Shown here: positions 26,940 through 36,436 of the stretch, piece after piece
Position numbering within the stretch: position 1 is the stretch's first letter
Layout of the letters: each line of letters begins with the position of its first letter
NCBI RefSeq assembly: GCF_018736145.1
Contig: NZ_CP059997.1
Location: forward strand, 7,253,501 to 7,317,500
Reading direction: 5' to 3'
DNA: 64,000 nucleotides
Source: Amycolatopsis sp. CA-230715
Lineage (GTDB): Bacteria; Actinomycetota; Actinomycetes; Mycobacteriales; Pseudonocardiaceae
Notes under the pieces: generated by a model
Told to the model about the DNA's origin: nothing
Databases searched by the model: none
What the model saw: the letters and a program-made list of their open reading frames with translations, nothing else
Made by a program: the position numbers and the translations under genes

Positions 26940-29015
26940 GTGGTACCCAGCAAGCACATCAGACCAGGCCCGCCCACGGGTGCGCGGGCGGGCGAGCACG
27001 TGATGCCCGGTGCCGGTGGAACTCGGCAGGTCGAACGGCTGCTCGACGAAGCGGGCGGCCTGTCCCTGCGCGCGCCGGAGCTCGCCATGGTGCTCGGCGA
27101 GCACGCCGCCGCGCTCGCCGAGACGTCCGGGTCCGAGGCGTTGTGGATCCGCGCCGAGAGCGTCGTGGTGTCGTCCAGGGTCGGGCTCGGCAAGAGGGCG
27201 TCCACGGTCGCCCGTGCGGTCGCGGCACTGCGCGCGGCCGAGGAGGCGGGGCACCCGGTGCTCGCGGCCAGGCTGCGCGCCGATCTCGCCGTCTGCGCGC
27301 GCAGCGTCGGCCTGCCGTTGACCGGTCTGACCGTGCTGCGTCCGGTGCTCGCCGAGCGCGAACTGGCCGCGCCGCACCGCGCGGCCGCGCTGTGCCATCT
27401 CGTCGGTGTGCTGGCCGGGGTCGGGCGCAAGGCCGAGCTGGACCGCACGCTGCTGGAAGCCGACCGGCTGTGCGTCGCGGACGAGTCGCTCACCGGTGAC
27501 GAGCGGTTGCTGGTGCGCGGACTGCTGCGGGTCGCGACCTCCTCGCACCGCAGGCGGCACGCCGATCTCACCGGTGCCGCCGACGCGGCCAGGACCGGGA
27601 TCGGGTTCCTCGACCAGGTTTCGGACGAACGCGCCGACGGCGGGGTGGTGCGGATCAGGCTGGTACTCCAACTGGTCTGCACGCTGCTCGACCGTGGCGA
27701 TGCCGAGCTGGCGCTGGAAATCGCGCAGCCGCTGCTCGACGCGCCGATCAGGGCCGCGGCGGTCGCGCCCGCGGGCTGGCTCCGGCTCGCGATCGCGACC
27801 AGGGTACTGATGCCCTCGGGCGCCGGGGAGGCGGCGGCGTTCTTGTTGCGCGACGCCGTGCACAGCACCTCCGAACACGACCTGCACGCGCTGACCGCCC
27901 GGTTGTGGCTGGAGCTCGCGCACGTCGAGGAGCAGGTCGGCAGCGCATCGGACGCGATCGACTGCCTGCACCGCGCCCGCGCCGCCGAGCACGTGCATTC
28001 GCGCGTCCGCAGGCAGGCGTGCGCGGTGCTGGCCAACGAGTTCGGTTCGAGCGGCGCGGCCACCGTCGACCTCGACGAGGTGCTCGCGGTGACCCAGGAC
28101 CAGCCGCGGCCCAGCGCGGCTCGGGAACCCGCGCTCGCCGCGCAGGTGGTGCGCATGCCGGTCGCGGCGGAGCCGGTGGTCGAGGAACCGGTGACCACCG
28201 AACCCGTGCAGCGGCTCGCCGTCGCGCCGCTTCCAGTCGAATCCGCTCCGATCGAGGCGCGCGAGCCCGAACCCGCGCCGGAACCGGTTCGCGAGCCGGT
28301 GCGGGAGAAGCTCCCGGAAATCCCATGGGAGCGGGCGATGATGCCCGACGAACGGCCCGAAGTCCGCGCGCGGGCGGAGGAACGGGCCGCGGAGCAGGCG
28401 GCGGCGAAGACCCGGCACGACTCCGAGCACGGTTCGGTCGCGGCGAAGTCCGTCCTCGACCGGCTCGGCATCTCGGCGGGTGGTGGTGGCGGACGGCGAA
28501 GGGCCACCGCCGATGAGGCAGCGGAAGGCAGCGAGCGCGCGGAGCGTTCTCGCGCCGAGGAGCCCCTTGCCCCGGAACCCGCAGTCGAGAACGGAAACCG
28601 GAGCCACTTCACGAACGGCACGGCGAAGACCGGCGGCGACGCCGGGGCGGGTTCGGAGAAACCCGATGAGCCGTCGTTCGACGACAACTGGTTGCCGCGG
28701 CTGCAGTTCCCGCCCTCGCTAGAGCCGACCCGCTCTCCCGAACCCGATTGGGAATCCTCTTCGAAGGAGAACGGGTTCGGTGGGTTCAGCGAACCGTTCC
28801 AGGGCTACTCGTCGGTACCGGAGGAGGAGGTTCCCGCGGACGCCGGTCTGGCCGACCTGCTGGCGCGGGCGCTCGCCGAGCACCAGGCCGGTACGTCCAG
28901 CGCGGCCGCGCTGGTCAAGCGGCTCGGTGCCGGGCAGGCCGACGGCGCATCGCTGAACGGGCACGGGAGGACGCCGGAAGGACCGGACAGCGGGCGGCAC
29001 CGCAACGAGGGCTGA
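26940..29015 (+). CDS. TPR-like helical repeat protein with disordered tail
   Basis: A 691-residue cytoplasmic protein starting at GTG 26940. Residues 20-390 are helical with TPR-like repeats (AELAMVLGEHAAALAETSGS, RLWLELAHVEEQVGSASDAI and similar). From about 400 to 650 it is low-complexity, rich in Glu, Pro, Ala and Arg, with a run of PVVEEPVTTEP-type segments. A final amphipathic stretch GLADLLARALAEHQ closes it. There are no catalytic motifs. It sits between ettA and the glutamate dehydrogenase gene, where mycobacteria have nothing, so it is a lineage insertion. It may be a scaffold; function unknown. Confidence 0.75.
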   Translation: MVPSKHIRPGPPTGARAGEHVMPGAGGTRQVERLLDEAGGLSLRAPELAMVLGEHAAALAETSGSEALWIRAESVVVSSRVGLGKRASTVARAVAALRAAEEAGHPVLAARLRADLAVCARSVGLPLTGLTVLRPVLAERELAAPHRAAALCHLVGVLAGVGRKAELDRTLLEADRLCVADESLTGDERLLVRGLLRVATSSHRRRHADLTGAADAARTGIGFLDQVSDERADGGVVRIRLVLQLVCTLLDRGDAELALEIAQPLLDAPIRAAAVAPAGWLRLAIATRVLMPSGAGEAAAFLLRDAVHSTSEHDLHALTARLWLELAHVEEQVGSASDAIDCLHRARAAEHVHSRVRRQACAVLANEFGSSGAATVDLDEVLAVTQDQPRPSAAREPALAAQVVRMPVAAEPVVEEPVTTEPVQRLAVAPLPVESAPIEAREPEPAPEPVREPVREKLPEIPWERAMMPDERPEVRARAEERAAEQAAAKTRHDSEHGSVAAKSVLDRLGISAGGGGGRRRATADEAAEGSERAERSRAEEPLAPEPAVENGNRSHFTNGTAKTGGDAGAGSEKPDEPSFDDNWLPRLQFPPSLEPTRSPEPDWESSSKENGFGGFSEPFQGYSSVPEEEVPADAGLADLLARALAEHQAGTSSAAALVKRLGAGQADGASLNGHGRTPEGPDSGRHRNEG

Positions 29016-29224
29016 CCTCGCGGCGGCGGAGTGTCCGAAGTGTCCGCGAGCCGGGCCGGATACGATGTCTGCACGCGCGTTTTCCCTGCGTGACCTTCTT
29101 GTCTGCACCGATTCCGAATGATGACGGTCTTGTGCGGGTGCGCGGTCCGTTCCCTCTAGGCTGGGGTCGTTCGGCACATCGCGGTGTCCGTACCTAGACG
29201 AGAGTCAGTGGAGAGTTGCCTGAA

Positions 29225-32200
29225 ATGAGCTCGACGGGAGTTTCGCACCGGCCCGGAACGGCCATCGGAGCCGAGGGCGGGAGCACCCCGCGGCGACCGG
29301 CAAGTCCTGAACAGATCCGGGACGAGCTGATCGACGCAGCGGCCGCGCACGCGCCGGACATCGCCGACCTGATTCGCTTGTACTACCGGCACATTCCGGC
29401 CGAGGAGATACTGGGCGACGACCCGGTGAACCTCGTCGGCGCGGTGCGGTCGCACCAGCAGCTCGCGCAGCAGCGCATGCCGGGCCGTCCCGCGGTCCGG
29501 TTGCTCAACCCGACCACCGCCGAGGACGGCTGGACGCGGGAAGCCACCGTGGTGCAGGTCGTCACGGACGACATGCCGTACCTCGTCGATTCCGTCGCCG
29601 CCGAGTTCGCGCGCGACGGCGTGCAGGTCCAGCGGATCGTGCACCCCATCGTGACGGTGACCCGCGACCTGACCGGCGAGCTGCAGGCGATCCACCCGAC
29701 CGCCGACGTGGCCGAGCCGCCGGAAGGCTCCGCGCCCGAGTCGTGGATGTACGTCGAAATCGATCTGGTCACCGACACGAACCGCGCTCGCGAGTTGGAC
29801 AACCGGCTCACCTCGGTGCTCGGCGACGTGCGGGAGGTCGTCGAAGACAGCGACAAGATGGCGGAGTCCGCGCGCAGGCTCGCCGCCGAGCTGGACGAAA
29901 ACCCGCCGCCGCTGTCGGCGGAGGAAGTGGCCGACGGCGCGAAGTTGTTGCGCTGGCTCGCCGACGGGCACTTCACCTTCCTCGGGTACCGGCAATACGA
30001 GCTGGTGGAGCACCCGGAGCCGGACACCGAGGAGCCCGCACTCCGCGCGGTGCTCGCGTCGGGTCTCGGTGTGCTGCGGCAGGACAGCCTCGCCGCCAGG
30101 GGCCTCACCGCGGGACCGGACAGCGCCGCCAACGCGCTCGCCCCGACACTGCTGGTGCTCACGCAGGCGAGCGCTCCTTCGACGGTGCACCGCCCGATCT
30201 ACCCGTACTACGTGGGTGTGAAGACGTTCGACCAGAACGGGAAGGTCACCGGCGAGCACCGTTTCCTCGGCATGTTCACCACGACCGCGCTGCACGAGGA
30301 CGTGCTGGACATCCCGGTGGTGGCGGGCCGCGTGCGCGAGGTGATCCACCGCGCCGGGTTCCCGATGGCGTCCTACTCGGGCCAGCGCATGCTGGAAGTG
30401 CTGCAGAACTGGCCGCGGGCGGACCTGTTCTCGGCTGACGTCGATTCGCTCTACTCCACCACGACCGGTGCGATCACGTTGTCCGATCGCAGGCGGCTGC
30501 GGCTGTTCCTGCGTCGCGATCCCTACGGCCGCTTCTACTCGTGCCTGGTCTTCCTGCCGCGCGACCGCTACACCACCCGGTCGCGGCTGGCGATGCAGGA
30601 CGTGCTGCTCGACGAGCTGGAGGGCACGCATCTCGAATACGGCACGCGGGTCGGCGAAACCGTGCTCGCGCAGGTGCACTTCGTGGTGCACACGGATCCG
30701 TCGAGCCGGATCGAGCCGGACACGCTGCGGATCCAGGAGCGCCTGAACGCCGCGGTCCGCAGCTGGGACGACCGGTGCGTCGAGGCGATCCTGTCCGAAC
30801 GCCGGGAACGCGCCGGTGAAGGTGGCGCGCCGGTCAACGCGATGGGTGAGGAATCCGCGACCGAGCAGGGGCAGCGCGTCGCGGGGATCTTCCCCGAGGC
30901 GTACAAGGAGGACTTCAGCGCCGAGGAGGCGTTGACGGATCTCGGCAAGCTCGATTCGCTGTCGGACGACACGGATCTGGCGATGACGTTCTACGTGCCC
31001 GCCGACGCCGAGCCGGGGGAGCGGCGCTTCAAGCTGTACCTGCTCGGCGAAGGCGTGACGTTGTCGACGGTGCTCCCGCTGCTGCAGCAGATGGGCGTCG
31101 AGGTCGTCGACGAGCGCCCGTACGAGCTGTTCCGCGAGGATGGCCAGCGCTCGTGGATCTACGACTTCGGCATGCGCATCGAGCAGCGCGTGCTCGACGA
31201 GATCGGCGGCCAGGGCCAGAGCGACCTGAAGGTCCGGTTCCAGGACGCGTTCGCCGCGGCGTGGCACGGATACTGCGAGACCGACGGTTTCAACGCGCTG
31301 GTGCTGCGCGCGGGATTGACCTGGCGCCAGGCCGCGGTGCTGCGGGCGTACGCGCGCTACCTGCGGCAGGCGGGCAGCCCGTACTCGCAGGAGTACATCC
31401 AGAACGCCGTGCTCGCGCACACCGACATCGCGACCGCGCTGGTGCGCCTGTTCGAGCAGCGGTTCGACCTCGCGCGCCCGGAGAAGCACCGCCAGGAGCA
31501 CACCGACGCGCTCGCGGCCGAGGTCTCGGCGATGATCGACGAGGTCACCAGCCTCGACGAGGACCGCATCCTGCGCAGGCTGATGGCGGTCATCTGCGCG
31601 ACGCTGCGCACGAACTACCACGTGACCGATCCCAACGGCGGGGTGCGGCCGTACCTGGCGATCAAGCTGGACCCCCAGGGCGTGCCGGACCTGCCGGAGC
31701 CGCGCCCGCGGTTCGAGATCTTCGTGTACTCGCCGCGCGTGGAGGGCGTGCACCTGCGCTTCGGCGCGGTCGCGCGCGGCGGGCTGCGGTGGTCCGACCG
31801 CCGCGAGGACTTCCGCACCGAGATCCTCGGCCTGGTCAAGGCGCAGGCGGTGAAGAACGCGGTGATCGTGCCGGTCGGCGCCAAGGGCGGGTTCGTGGTC
31901 AAGCGCCCGCCCGCGGCGACCGGTGACGCCACGATCGACCGCGACGCCCAGCTCAACGAGGGCATCGCGTGCTACCGCATGTTCATCTCCGGCCTGCTCG
32001 ACCTCACCGACAACCTCAACGAGGGCAAGACGGTGCCCGCGCCGAACGTGGTGCGCTACGACGGCGACGACAGCTACCTCGTGGTGGCCGCGGACAAGGG
32101 CACCGCGAAGTTCTCCGACATCGCCAACGAGGTCTCGGCCAGCTACGGGTTCTGGCTCGGCGACGCCTTCGCCTCCGGCGGTTCCGTCGGCTACGACCAC

Positions 32201-34213
32201 AAGGCGATGGGCATCACCGCGAAGGGCGCGTGGGAGAGCGTCAAACGGCACTTCCGGGAACTCGGCGTGGACACCCAGTCCGAGGACTTCACCGTCGTCG
32301 GCATCGGCGACATGGCCGGTGACGTGTTCGGCAACGGAATGCTGCTCTCCGAGCACATCCGGCTGGTCGCCGCGTTCAACCACATGCACGTGTTCCTCGA
32401 CCCGAACCCGGACGCGGCGAGTTCTTTCGCCGAGCGAAAGCGCCTGTTCGACCTGCCGCGCTCGTCGTGGGACGACTACGACCGCTCGCTGATCAGCGAG
32501 GGCGGCGGGATCTACTCGCGTGCCGCGAAGACGATCCCGATCACCCCGCAGGTGCGCGCCGCGCTCGGCCTGCCGGACGGCGTGCAGAAGCTCGCCCCGA
32601 TCGAGCTGATGAAGGCGATCCTGCTGGCCCCGGTGGACCTGCTGTGGAACGGCGGGATCGGCACCTACGTCAAGGCAGAGTCGGAAAGCCATGCCGACGC
32701 GGGCGACAAGGCCAACGACGCGCTGCGGGTCGACGGCAAGGACCTCCAGGTCAAGGTGGTCGGCGAGGGCGGGAACCTCGGGCTGACCCAGCTCGGTCGC
32801 ATCGAGTTCGCCAGGAACGGCGGCAAGATCAACACCGACGCGCTGGACAACTCGGCCGGGGTGGACTGCTCCGACCACGAGGTCAACATCAAGATCTTCC
32901 TCGACCACCTGGTCAGCACCGGGCACCTGGAACGCGAGCAGCGCAACGAACTGCTCGGCGAGATGACCGACGAGGTCGGCGCGCTGGTGCTCGCGGACAA
33001 CTACCGGCAGAACGCGGTGCTCGGCATCAGCAGGGCGCACGCGGGCCCGATGGTTTCGGTGCACCAGCGCCAGGTGGCGGCGCTGGAACGGGCGGGCGCC
33101 TTCGACCGGCACCTCGAAGCGCTGCCGTCGGACGCCGATTTCGCCCGCCTCGAAAAGGCCGGGCTCGGGCTCACCTCGCCGGAGCTCGCGACCTTGCTCG
33201 CGCACGTGAAGCTCGATCTGAAGGACGAGTTGCTGGCGAGCGAGCTGCCGGATGTCGAGGTCTTCGCGCGCAGGCTCGGCGAGTACTTCCCGAAGCCGTT
33301 GCGGGACCGCTTCGGCGAGGCGATCGCGCAACACCCGCTGCACCGCCAGATCATCACCACGCTGCTGGTGAACGAAGTGGTCGACGGGGCGGGCGTGTCC
33401 TACGCGTTCCGCCTTGCCGAGGAGATGAACGCGACCGCGACGGACGCGGTGCGCGCGTACGCCGTGGTGACCTCGGTGTACGACCTGCCGTCGATCTGGA
33501 AGGCGATCGACGCGCTCGACAACAAGGTGCCCACCGAGGTCGCCGACCGGATGATGCTGGAAACGCGGCGGCTGCTGGACAGGGCGGCGCGCTGGTTCCT
33601 GACCAACCGCCCGCAGCCGCTCGCCGTCGGCGCGGAGATCGCCCGGTTCGGCGACACCGTCGGCCAGCTCGTCCCGCAGGTCAACCGCCTGCTCCGCGGG
33701 CGCGAGATCGAGACGGTCACCGAAAACATCGACCAGCTCATCAGCGACGGCGTGCCGGAGGAGCTCGCGCGCCGCGTCGCCGAGCTGCTGCACACCTACG
33801 GCCTGCTGGACGTGACCGAGGTGGCCGAACTCGCCGAACAGGACGGCGATGTCGAGGCCGAGCGCAGCGCGATCGAGACCGCCGAGCTGTACTACGCGCT
33901 CTCAGACCACTTGGACGTGGACAAGATGCTCACGTCCATCAGCTCGCTCGAGCGGGGCAACCGGTGGCACGCGCTGGCGCGGCTCGCGCTGCGCGACGAT
34001 CTGTACTCGTCGCTGCGGGCGATCGCGCTGGACGCGTTGCGGCACAGCGATCCGTCCGAACCCGCCGACCAGAAGATCGACAAGTGGGAGCAGGCGAACT
34101 CGTCGCGGCTGGCGAGGGCCAGGGTCGCGCTCGACGAGATCACCAGGTCCGGCAGGCTCGACCTGGCGACGCTGTCGGTGGCCGCGCGGCAGATCCGCAG
34201 CACGGTGCGGTGA
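29225..34213 (+). CDS. NAD-specific glutamate dehydrogenase, large 180-kDa type
   Basis: A 1662-residue enzyme; ATG 29225 is 11 bases after GGAG and is preferred to TTG 29216. N-terminal ACT-like regulatory segments fill about the first 700 residues. The catalytic core carries RGGLRWSDRREDFRTEILGL and KGGFVVK, then the Rossmann part GIGDMAGDVFGNGML and VVGEGGNLG. This GDH class (Streptomyces clavuligerus type, Rv2476c in M. tuberculosis) deaminates glutamate to 2-oxoglutarate using NAD and is often allosterically controlled. A thioesterase gene begins five bases after its stop. Confidence 0.95.
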   Translation: MSSTGVSHRPGTAIGAEGGSTPRRPASPEQIRDELIDAAAAHAPDIADLIRLYYRHIPAEEILGDDPVNLVGAVRSHQQLAQQRMPGRPAVRLLNPTTAEDGWTREATVVQVVTDDMPYLVDSVAAEFARDGVQVQRIVHPIVTVTRDLTGELQAIHPTADVAEPPEGSAPESWMYVEIDLVTDTNRARELDNRLTSVLGDVREVVEDSDKMAESARRLAAELDENPPPLSAEEVADGAKLLRWLADGHFTFLGYRQYELVEHPEPDTEEPALRAVLASGLGVLRQDSLAARGLTAGPDSAANALAPTLLVLTQASAPSTVHRPIYPYYVGVKTFDQNGKVTGEHRFLGMFTTTALHEDVLDIPVVAGRVREVIHRAGFPMASYSGQRMLEVLQNWPRADLFSADVDSLYSTTTGAITLSDRRRLRLFLRRDPYGRFYSCLVFLPRDRYTTRSRLAMQDVLLDELEGTHLEYGTRVGETVLAQVHFVVHTDPSSRIEPDTLRIQERLNAAVRSWDDRCVEAILSERRERAGEGGAPVNAMGEESATEQGQRVAGIFPEAYKEDFSAEEALTDLGKLDSLSDDTDLAMTFYVPADAEPGERRFKLYLLGEGVTLSTVLPLLQQMGVEVVDERPYELFREDGQRSWIYDFGMRIEQRVLDEIGGQGQSDLKVRFQDAFAAAWHGYCETDGFNALVLRAGLTWRQAAVLRAYARYLRQAGSPYSQEYIQNAVLAHTDIATALVRLFEQRFDLARPEKHRQEHTDALAAEVSAMIDEVTSLDEDRILRRLMAVICATLRTNYHVTDPNGGVRPYLAIKLDPQGVPDLPEPRPRFEIFVYSPRVEGVHLRFGAVARGGLRWSDRREDFRTEILGLVKAQAVKNAVIVPVGAKGGFVVKRPPAATGDATIDRDAQLNEGIACYRMFISGLLDLTDNLNEGKTVPAPNVVRYDGDDSYLVVAADKGTAKFSDIANEVSASYGFWLGDAFASGGSVGYDHKAMGITAKGAWESVKRHFRELGVDTQSEDFTVVGIGDMAGDVFGNGMLLSEHIRLVAAFNHMHVFLDPNPDAASSFAERKRLFDLPRSSWDDYDRSLISEGGGIYSRAAKTIPITPQVRAALGLPDGVQKLAPIELMKAILLAPVDLLWNGGIGTYVKAESESHADAGDKANDALRVDGKDLQVKVVGEGGNLGLTQLGRIEFARNGGKINTDALDNSAGVDCSDHEVNIKIFLDHLVSTGHLEREQRNELLGEMTDEVGALVLADNYRQNAVLGISRAHAGPMVSVHQRQVAALERAGAFDRHLEALPSDADFARLEKAGLGLTSPELATLLAHVKLDLKDELLASELPDVEVFARRLGEYFPKPLRDRFGEAIAQHPLHRQIITTLLVNEVVDGAGVSYAFRLAEEMNATATDAVRAYAVVTSVYDLPSIWKAIDALDNKVPTEVADRMMLETRRLLDRAARWFLTNRPQPLAVGAEIARFGDTVGQLVPQVNRLLRGREIETVTENIDQLISDGVPEELARRVAELLHTYGLLDVTEVAELAEQDGDVEAERSAIETAELYYALSDHLDVDKMLTSISSLERGNRWHALARLALRDDLYSSLRAIALDALRHSDPSEPADQKIDKWEQANSSRLARARVALDEITRSGRLDLATLSVAARQIRSTVR

Positions 34214-34217
34214 GCGC

Positions 34218-34643
34218 GTGTCCAGAGTGATGATGGTCCGGCCGCGCTGGTCGGACATGGACTCGTTCCGGCACGTCAACCACGCGAAAATGGTGACACT
34301 GCTGGAAGAGGCGCGCGTGCCGATGCTGTTCGCCGACGCGGGCGCGGCCGGGCTCTCGGAGTTCGCGAAGGGGATCGTGGTGGTGAGCCTGACGGTGCAC
34401 TACCACGCCCCCGTCGTGGTCAACGGCGAGGACATCAGGATCGAGATGTCCATGCGGGAGCTGAAGTTCTCCTCCTTCACCCTCGGTTACAAAGTCCACA
34501 ATGGACCGTCCGAATCGGACAAGGTCGCGGTCACCGCGACGACGAGGCTGGCGCCGTACGACACCGCGACCGAGCGGCCGCGCCGCCTTTCCGACGCCGA
34601 GCGGGACTTCCTGCAGGCCCATCTCGACGAGGACAACGCGTGA
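34218..34643 (+). CDS. Acyl-CoA thioesterase (4HBT hotdog fold)
   Basis: A 141-residue single-hotdog protein starting at GTG 34218. MVRPRWSDMDSFRHVNHAKM contains the catalytic Asp and the HVNHA motif of 4-hydroxybenzoyl-CoA thioesterase relatives, and VVSLTVHYHAPVVVNGEDI is the central strand pair. It lies five bases after the glutamate dehydrogenase gene and overlaps the next start as GTGA, so all three are one operon. Rv2475c occupies the same place in M. tuberculosis. The acyl substrate is not known. Confidence 0.88.
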   Translation: MSRVMMVRPRWSDMDSFRHVNHAKMVTLLEEARVPMLFADAGAAGLSEFAKGIVVVSLTVHYHAPVVVNGEDIRIEMSMRELKFSSFTLGYKVHNGPSESDKVAVTATTRLAPYDTATERPRRLSDAERDFLQAHLDEDNA

Positions 34644-35275
34644 CCGAGCTGCGTATCCCGGACGTGAGCGAACGCGACACACTGGCCGCGTTCGTGGCCA
34701 GGGCGGTCCGGCTCGACGGGCAGGCCGCCGTGCGCCTGCGGCGGCGTGACGACCGGATCGTCGAAGCGTGGGTCGCGACGCCGTTCGAGGTGCTCGCGAC
34801 CCGCGCGGTCGAAGGGACCGTGACGCCGGGAGACGTGACGGTGTCGGGCAGCGAGCTGCTGGCGGCGCTGACGGTCGCGGGCGGCCCCGTGATGGACCCG
34901 GGGCCGCCGCGCGATCTGCTGTGGCATTCGGAACTGCCCATCACGAACCGGTGGCAGTACGTGGACGAGCTGCCGGTCGGCGTGGTCGCGGACCTGGCCG
35001 ACCGCGGGGTGGCGCTGGCACGGGACAACGTCGGCCCGCACGGGACCCCGCCCGCGTCCTTGATGGACCAGTCGGTGCTGACCGTCAGCGAAGGAACCCT
35101 CGAGGTGAAGGTGCAGCTCCGCTGCCTGTTCGCGATTTCGGGGATGGGTTTCGTCGACTCGTCGATCGACGGCGACGTGGTCCGCGTGACGGCGACGGAT
35201 TCCTGGATGCGCCTCGACGCCAGGTACGGCGCGGTGTTGCGCCGCCGCCACGCGTTGCTGCCACTGCTTTTCTAG
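34640..35275 (+). CDS. Conserved hypothetical protein, Rv2474c position
   Basis: A 211-residue soluble protein with no motif I recognise. The start GTG 34640 overlaps the thioesterase stop. There is no signal peptide or membrane segment. Two regions look ordered: an N-terminal alpha/beta part around RLRRRDDRIVEAWVATPFEV and a C-terminal part around DQSVLTVSEGTLEVKVQL ending RRRHALLPLLF. The same gene follows the thioesterase in mycobacteria, so it is an old partner of the glutamate dehydrogenase operon. Confidence 0.8.
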   Translation: MTELRIPDVSERDTLAAFVARAVRLDGQAAVRLRRRDDRIVEAWVATPFEVLATRAVEGTVTPGDVTVSGSELLAALTVAGGPVMDPGPPRDLLWHSELPITNRWQYVDELPVGVVADLADRGVALARDNVGPHGTPPASLMDQSVLTVSEGTLEVKVQLRCLFAISGMGFVDSSIDGDVVRVTATDSWMRLDARYGAVLRRRHALLPLLF

Positions 35276-35297
35276 AGCACTGCTGCTCCCACCATCC

Positions 35298-35666
35298 TCA
35301 GAGCAGCCGGGTTCCGGTCACCGACCACGCGCGGGAGATCTTTTCGCCCGAGACGAGCAGGATGTCGATGCCGCCGACCGTCCTCAGTGGACCGTCGGCG
35401 GCGTCGCGCGCGTCGGCGAGCCAGCGGCCGGAAACGTGCCCGTCACCGGTGAACGGGCCCGCGTCGATCCGGTAGCGCAGGTTCGCGAAGCGGGCGCGGA
35501 ACTCGCCGATGAACCGGGTGAACTCGTGCGGGCCGCGCAGCGCGTCCGCGTCGGCGAGGTTCGCGGCACCGAACTCGATGCGGAAGTCGTCGGTCAGGAT
35601 CCGCGCGCCGTCGGCGAGTTCGCCGTTCCACAGCGCGGTCCACTGGTCCCAGAGGTAGGTCGTCAT
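35298..35666 (-). CDS. NTF2/SnoaL-like protein
   Basis: A 122-residue protein starting at ATG 35666; an ATG at 35678 adds four residues and neither has a clear ribosome binding site. The sequence TTYLWDQWTALWNGELADGA, then FGAANLADADALRGPHEF and VGGIDILLVSGEKISRAW, fits the cone-shaped NTF2/SnoaL fold used by small isomerases and ligand-binding proteins. No conserved Asp/His dyad can be assigned with confidence. It lies just downstream of a tetR gene on the same strand and may be its co-transcribed target. Confidence 0.7.
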   Translation of the reverse strand: MTTYLWDQWTALWNGELADGARILTDDFRIEFGAANLADADALRGPHEFTRFIGEFRARFANLRYRIDAGPFTGDGHVSGRWLADARDAADGPLRTVGGIDILLVSGEKISRAWSVTGTRLL

Positions 35667-35710
35667 GGGAGCCAGCATCGAGCGGGGCGGCGACAGCGTG
35701 CTGTCGGTGT

Positions 35711-36331
35711 TCAGCGCAATTCCGCGAAGGCTTCGCAGAGCAGTGCCACGCTCCGCGTGAACTTCGCGTCCTCGTCGCGATCGCCGACGCTCGCGAGGGT
35801 CAGCGGGAACCGGTCTTGGAGTTCGGCGAACCGGGCCGGGGTGATCTCGGGGACGATCGAGGAACTCTGCTCCTGCAGCACGAAACCGGTGACGTGGCTG
35901 AGCAGGGTATCCGCGGCGACGCCGAGCCGCGCGGCGGGAACGCCCGCGTCGGCGAGCGTGTGCAACAGCCGTTCCATCAGCGAAAGCGCGCCGTTGCTGA
36001 GCGTCTTGGGGCTCTCGGCGAGCAGCATCGCGCCGCCGGGATGCGCGCGGATGCTCGACCGCAGCGTGGCGGCCTGCGCGGCGATGCTCGCGCGCCAGTC
36101 GCCGGGATCGGGGAGCGCGGCCAGCGCTTCGGTGCCCGCGTCGTAGGCCTGCTGGGCCACCCGGTCGGCCATCAACTGGAGCAGGACGCGCTTGTTGGCC
36201 ACGTGGTAGTAGAGGCTGCCCGCCTGCGCGCCGAGGCGGTCCGCGACCTGCCGCATGGACAGGTCGTGGTAGCCGACCTCGGCGAAGGTGGCCATGCCCG
36301 CGTCGACGATCCGGTCCTTGGTGAGCTTCAC
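35711..36331 (-). CDS. TetR family regulator
   Basis: A 206-residue repressor. The DNA-binding domain (1-50) reads TKDRIVDAGMATFAEVGYHD, MRQVADRLGAQAGSLYYHVANK. The C-terminal part resembles the TetR class C_1 (tetracycline-repressor-like) domain. Two operator-like palindromes lie between it and the divergent rhomboid-like gene (36351-36425), which is the expected arrangement for a TetR protein controlling its neighbour. The ligand is unknown. Confidence 0.9.
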   Translation of the reverse strand: MKLTKDRIVDAGMATFAEVGYHDLSMRQVADRLGAQAGSLYYHVANKRVLLQLMADRVAQQAYDAGTEALAALPDPGDWRASIAAQAATLRSSIRAHPGGAMLLAESPKTLSNGALSLMERLLHTLADAGVPAARLGVAADTLLSHVTGFVLQEQSSSIVPEITPARFAELQDRFPLTLASVGDRDEDAKFTRSVALLCEAFAELR

Positions 36332-36350
36332 GGCACCACCATAGCCGATC

Positions 36351-36369
36351 TTTCTAACGCTGTTTGAAA
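36351..36369. promoter_or_regulatory. TetR operator copy 1
   Basis: TTTCTAAC-GCT-GTTTGAAA is an inverted repeat matching at seven of eight positions per arm, 20 bases upstream of the tetR start. It is nearly identical to the reverse complement of the second copy 40 bases away. Confidence 0.75.
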
Positions 36370-36407
36370 ACGAGCCGGGGCTGGGCTACAGTCGGATCCG
36401 GCGCGAA

Positions 36408-36425
36408 TTCAAACGGTGTTAGAAA
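36408..36425. promoter_or_regulatory. TetR operator copy 2
   Basis: TTCAAAC-GGT-GTTAGAAA, the same site in opposite orientation, lies 12 bases before the ATG of the divergent membrane gene. The two copies would let the repressor control each promoter separately. Confidence 0.75.
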
Positions 36426-36436
36426 CGGTGGCGGAG

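Noticed and set aside
29156..33793. A 1545-codon minus-strand frame
   Set aside because: It is fully antisense to the glutamate dehydrogenase gene, has a His/Arg/Val-rich shadow composition and contains no domain.
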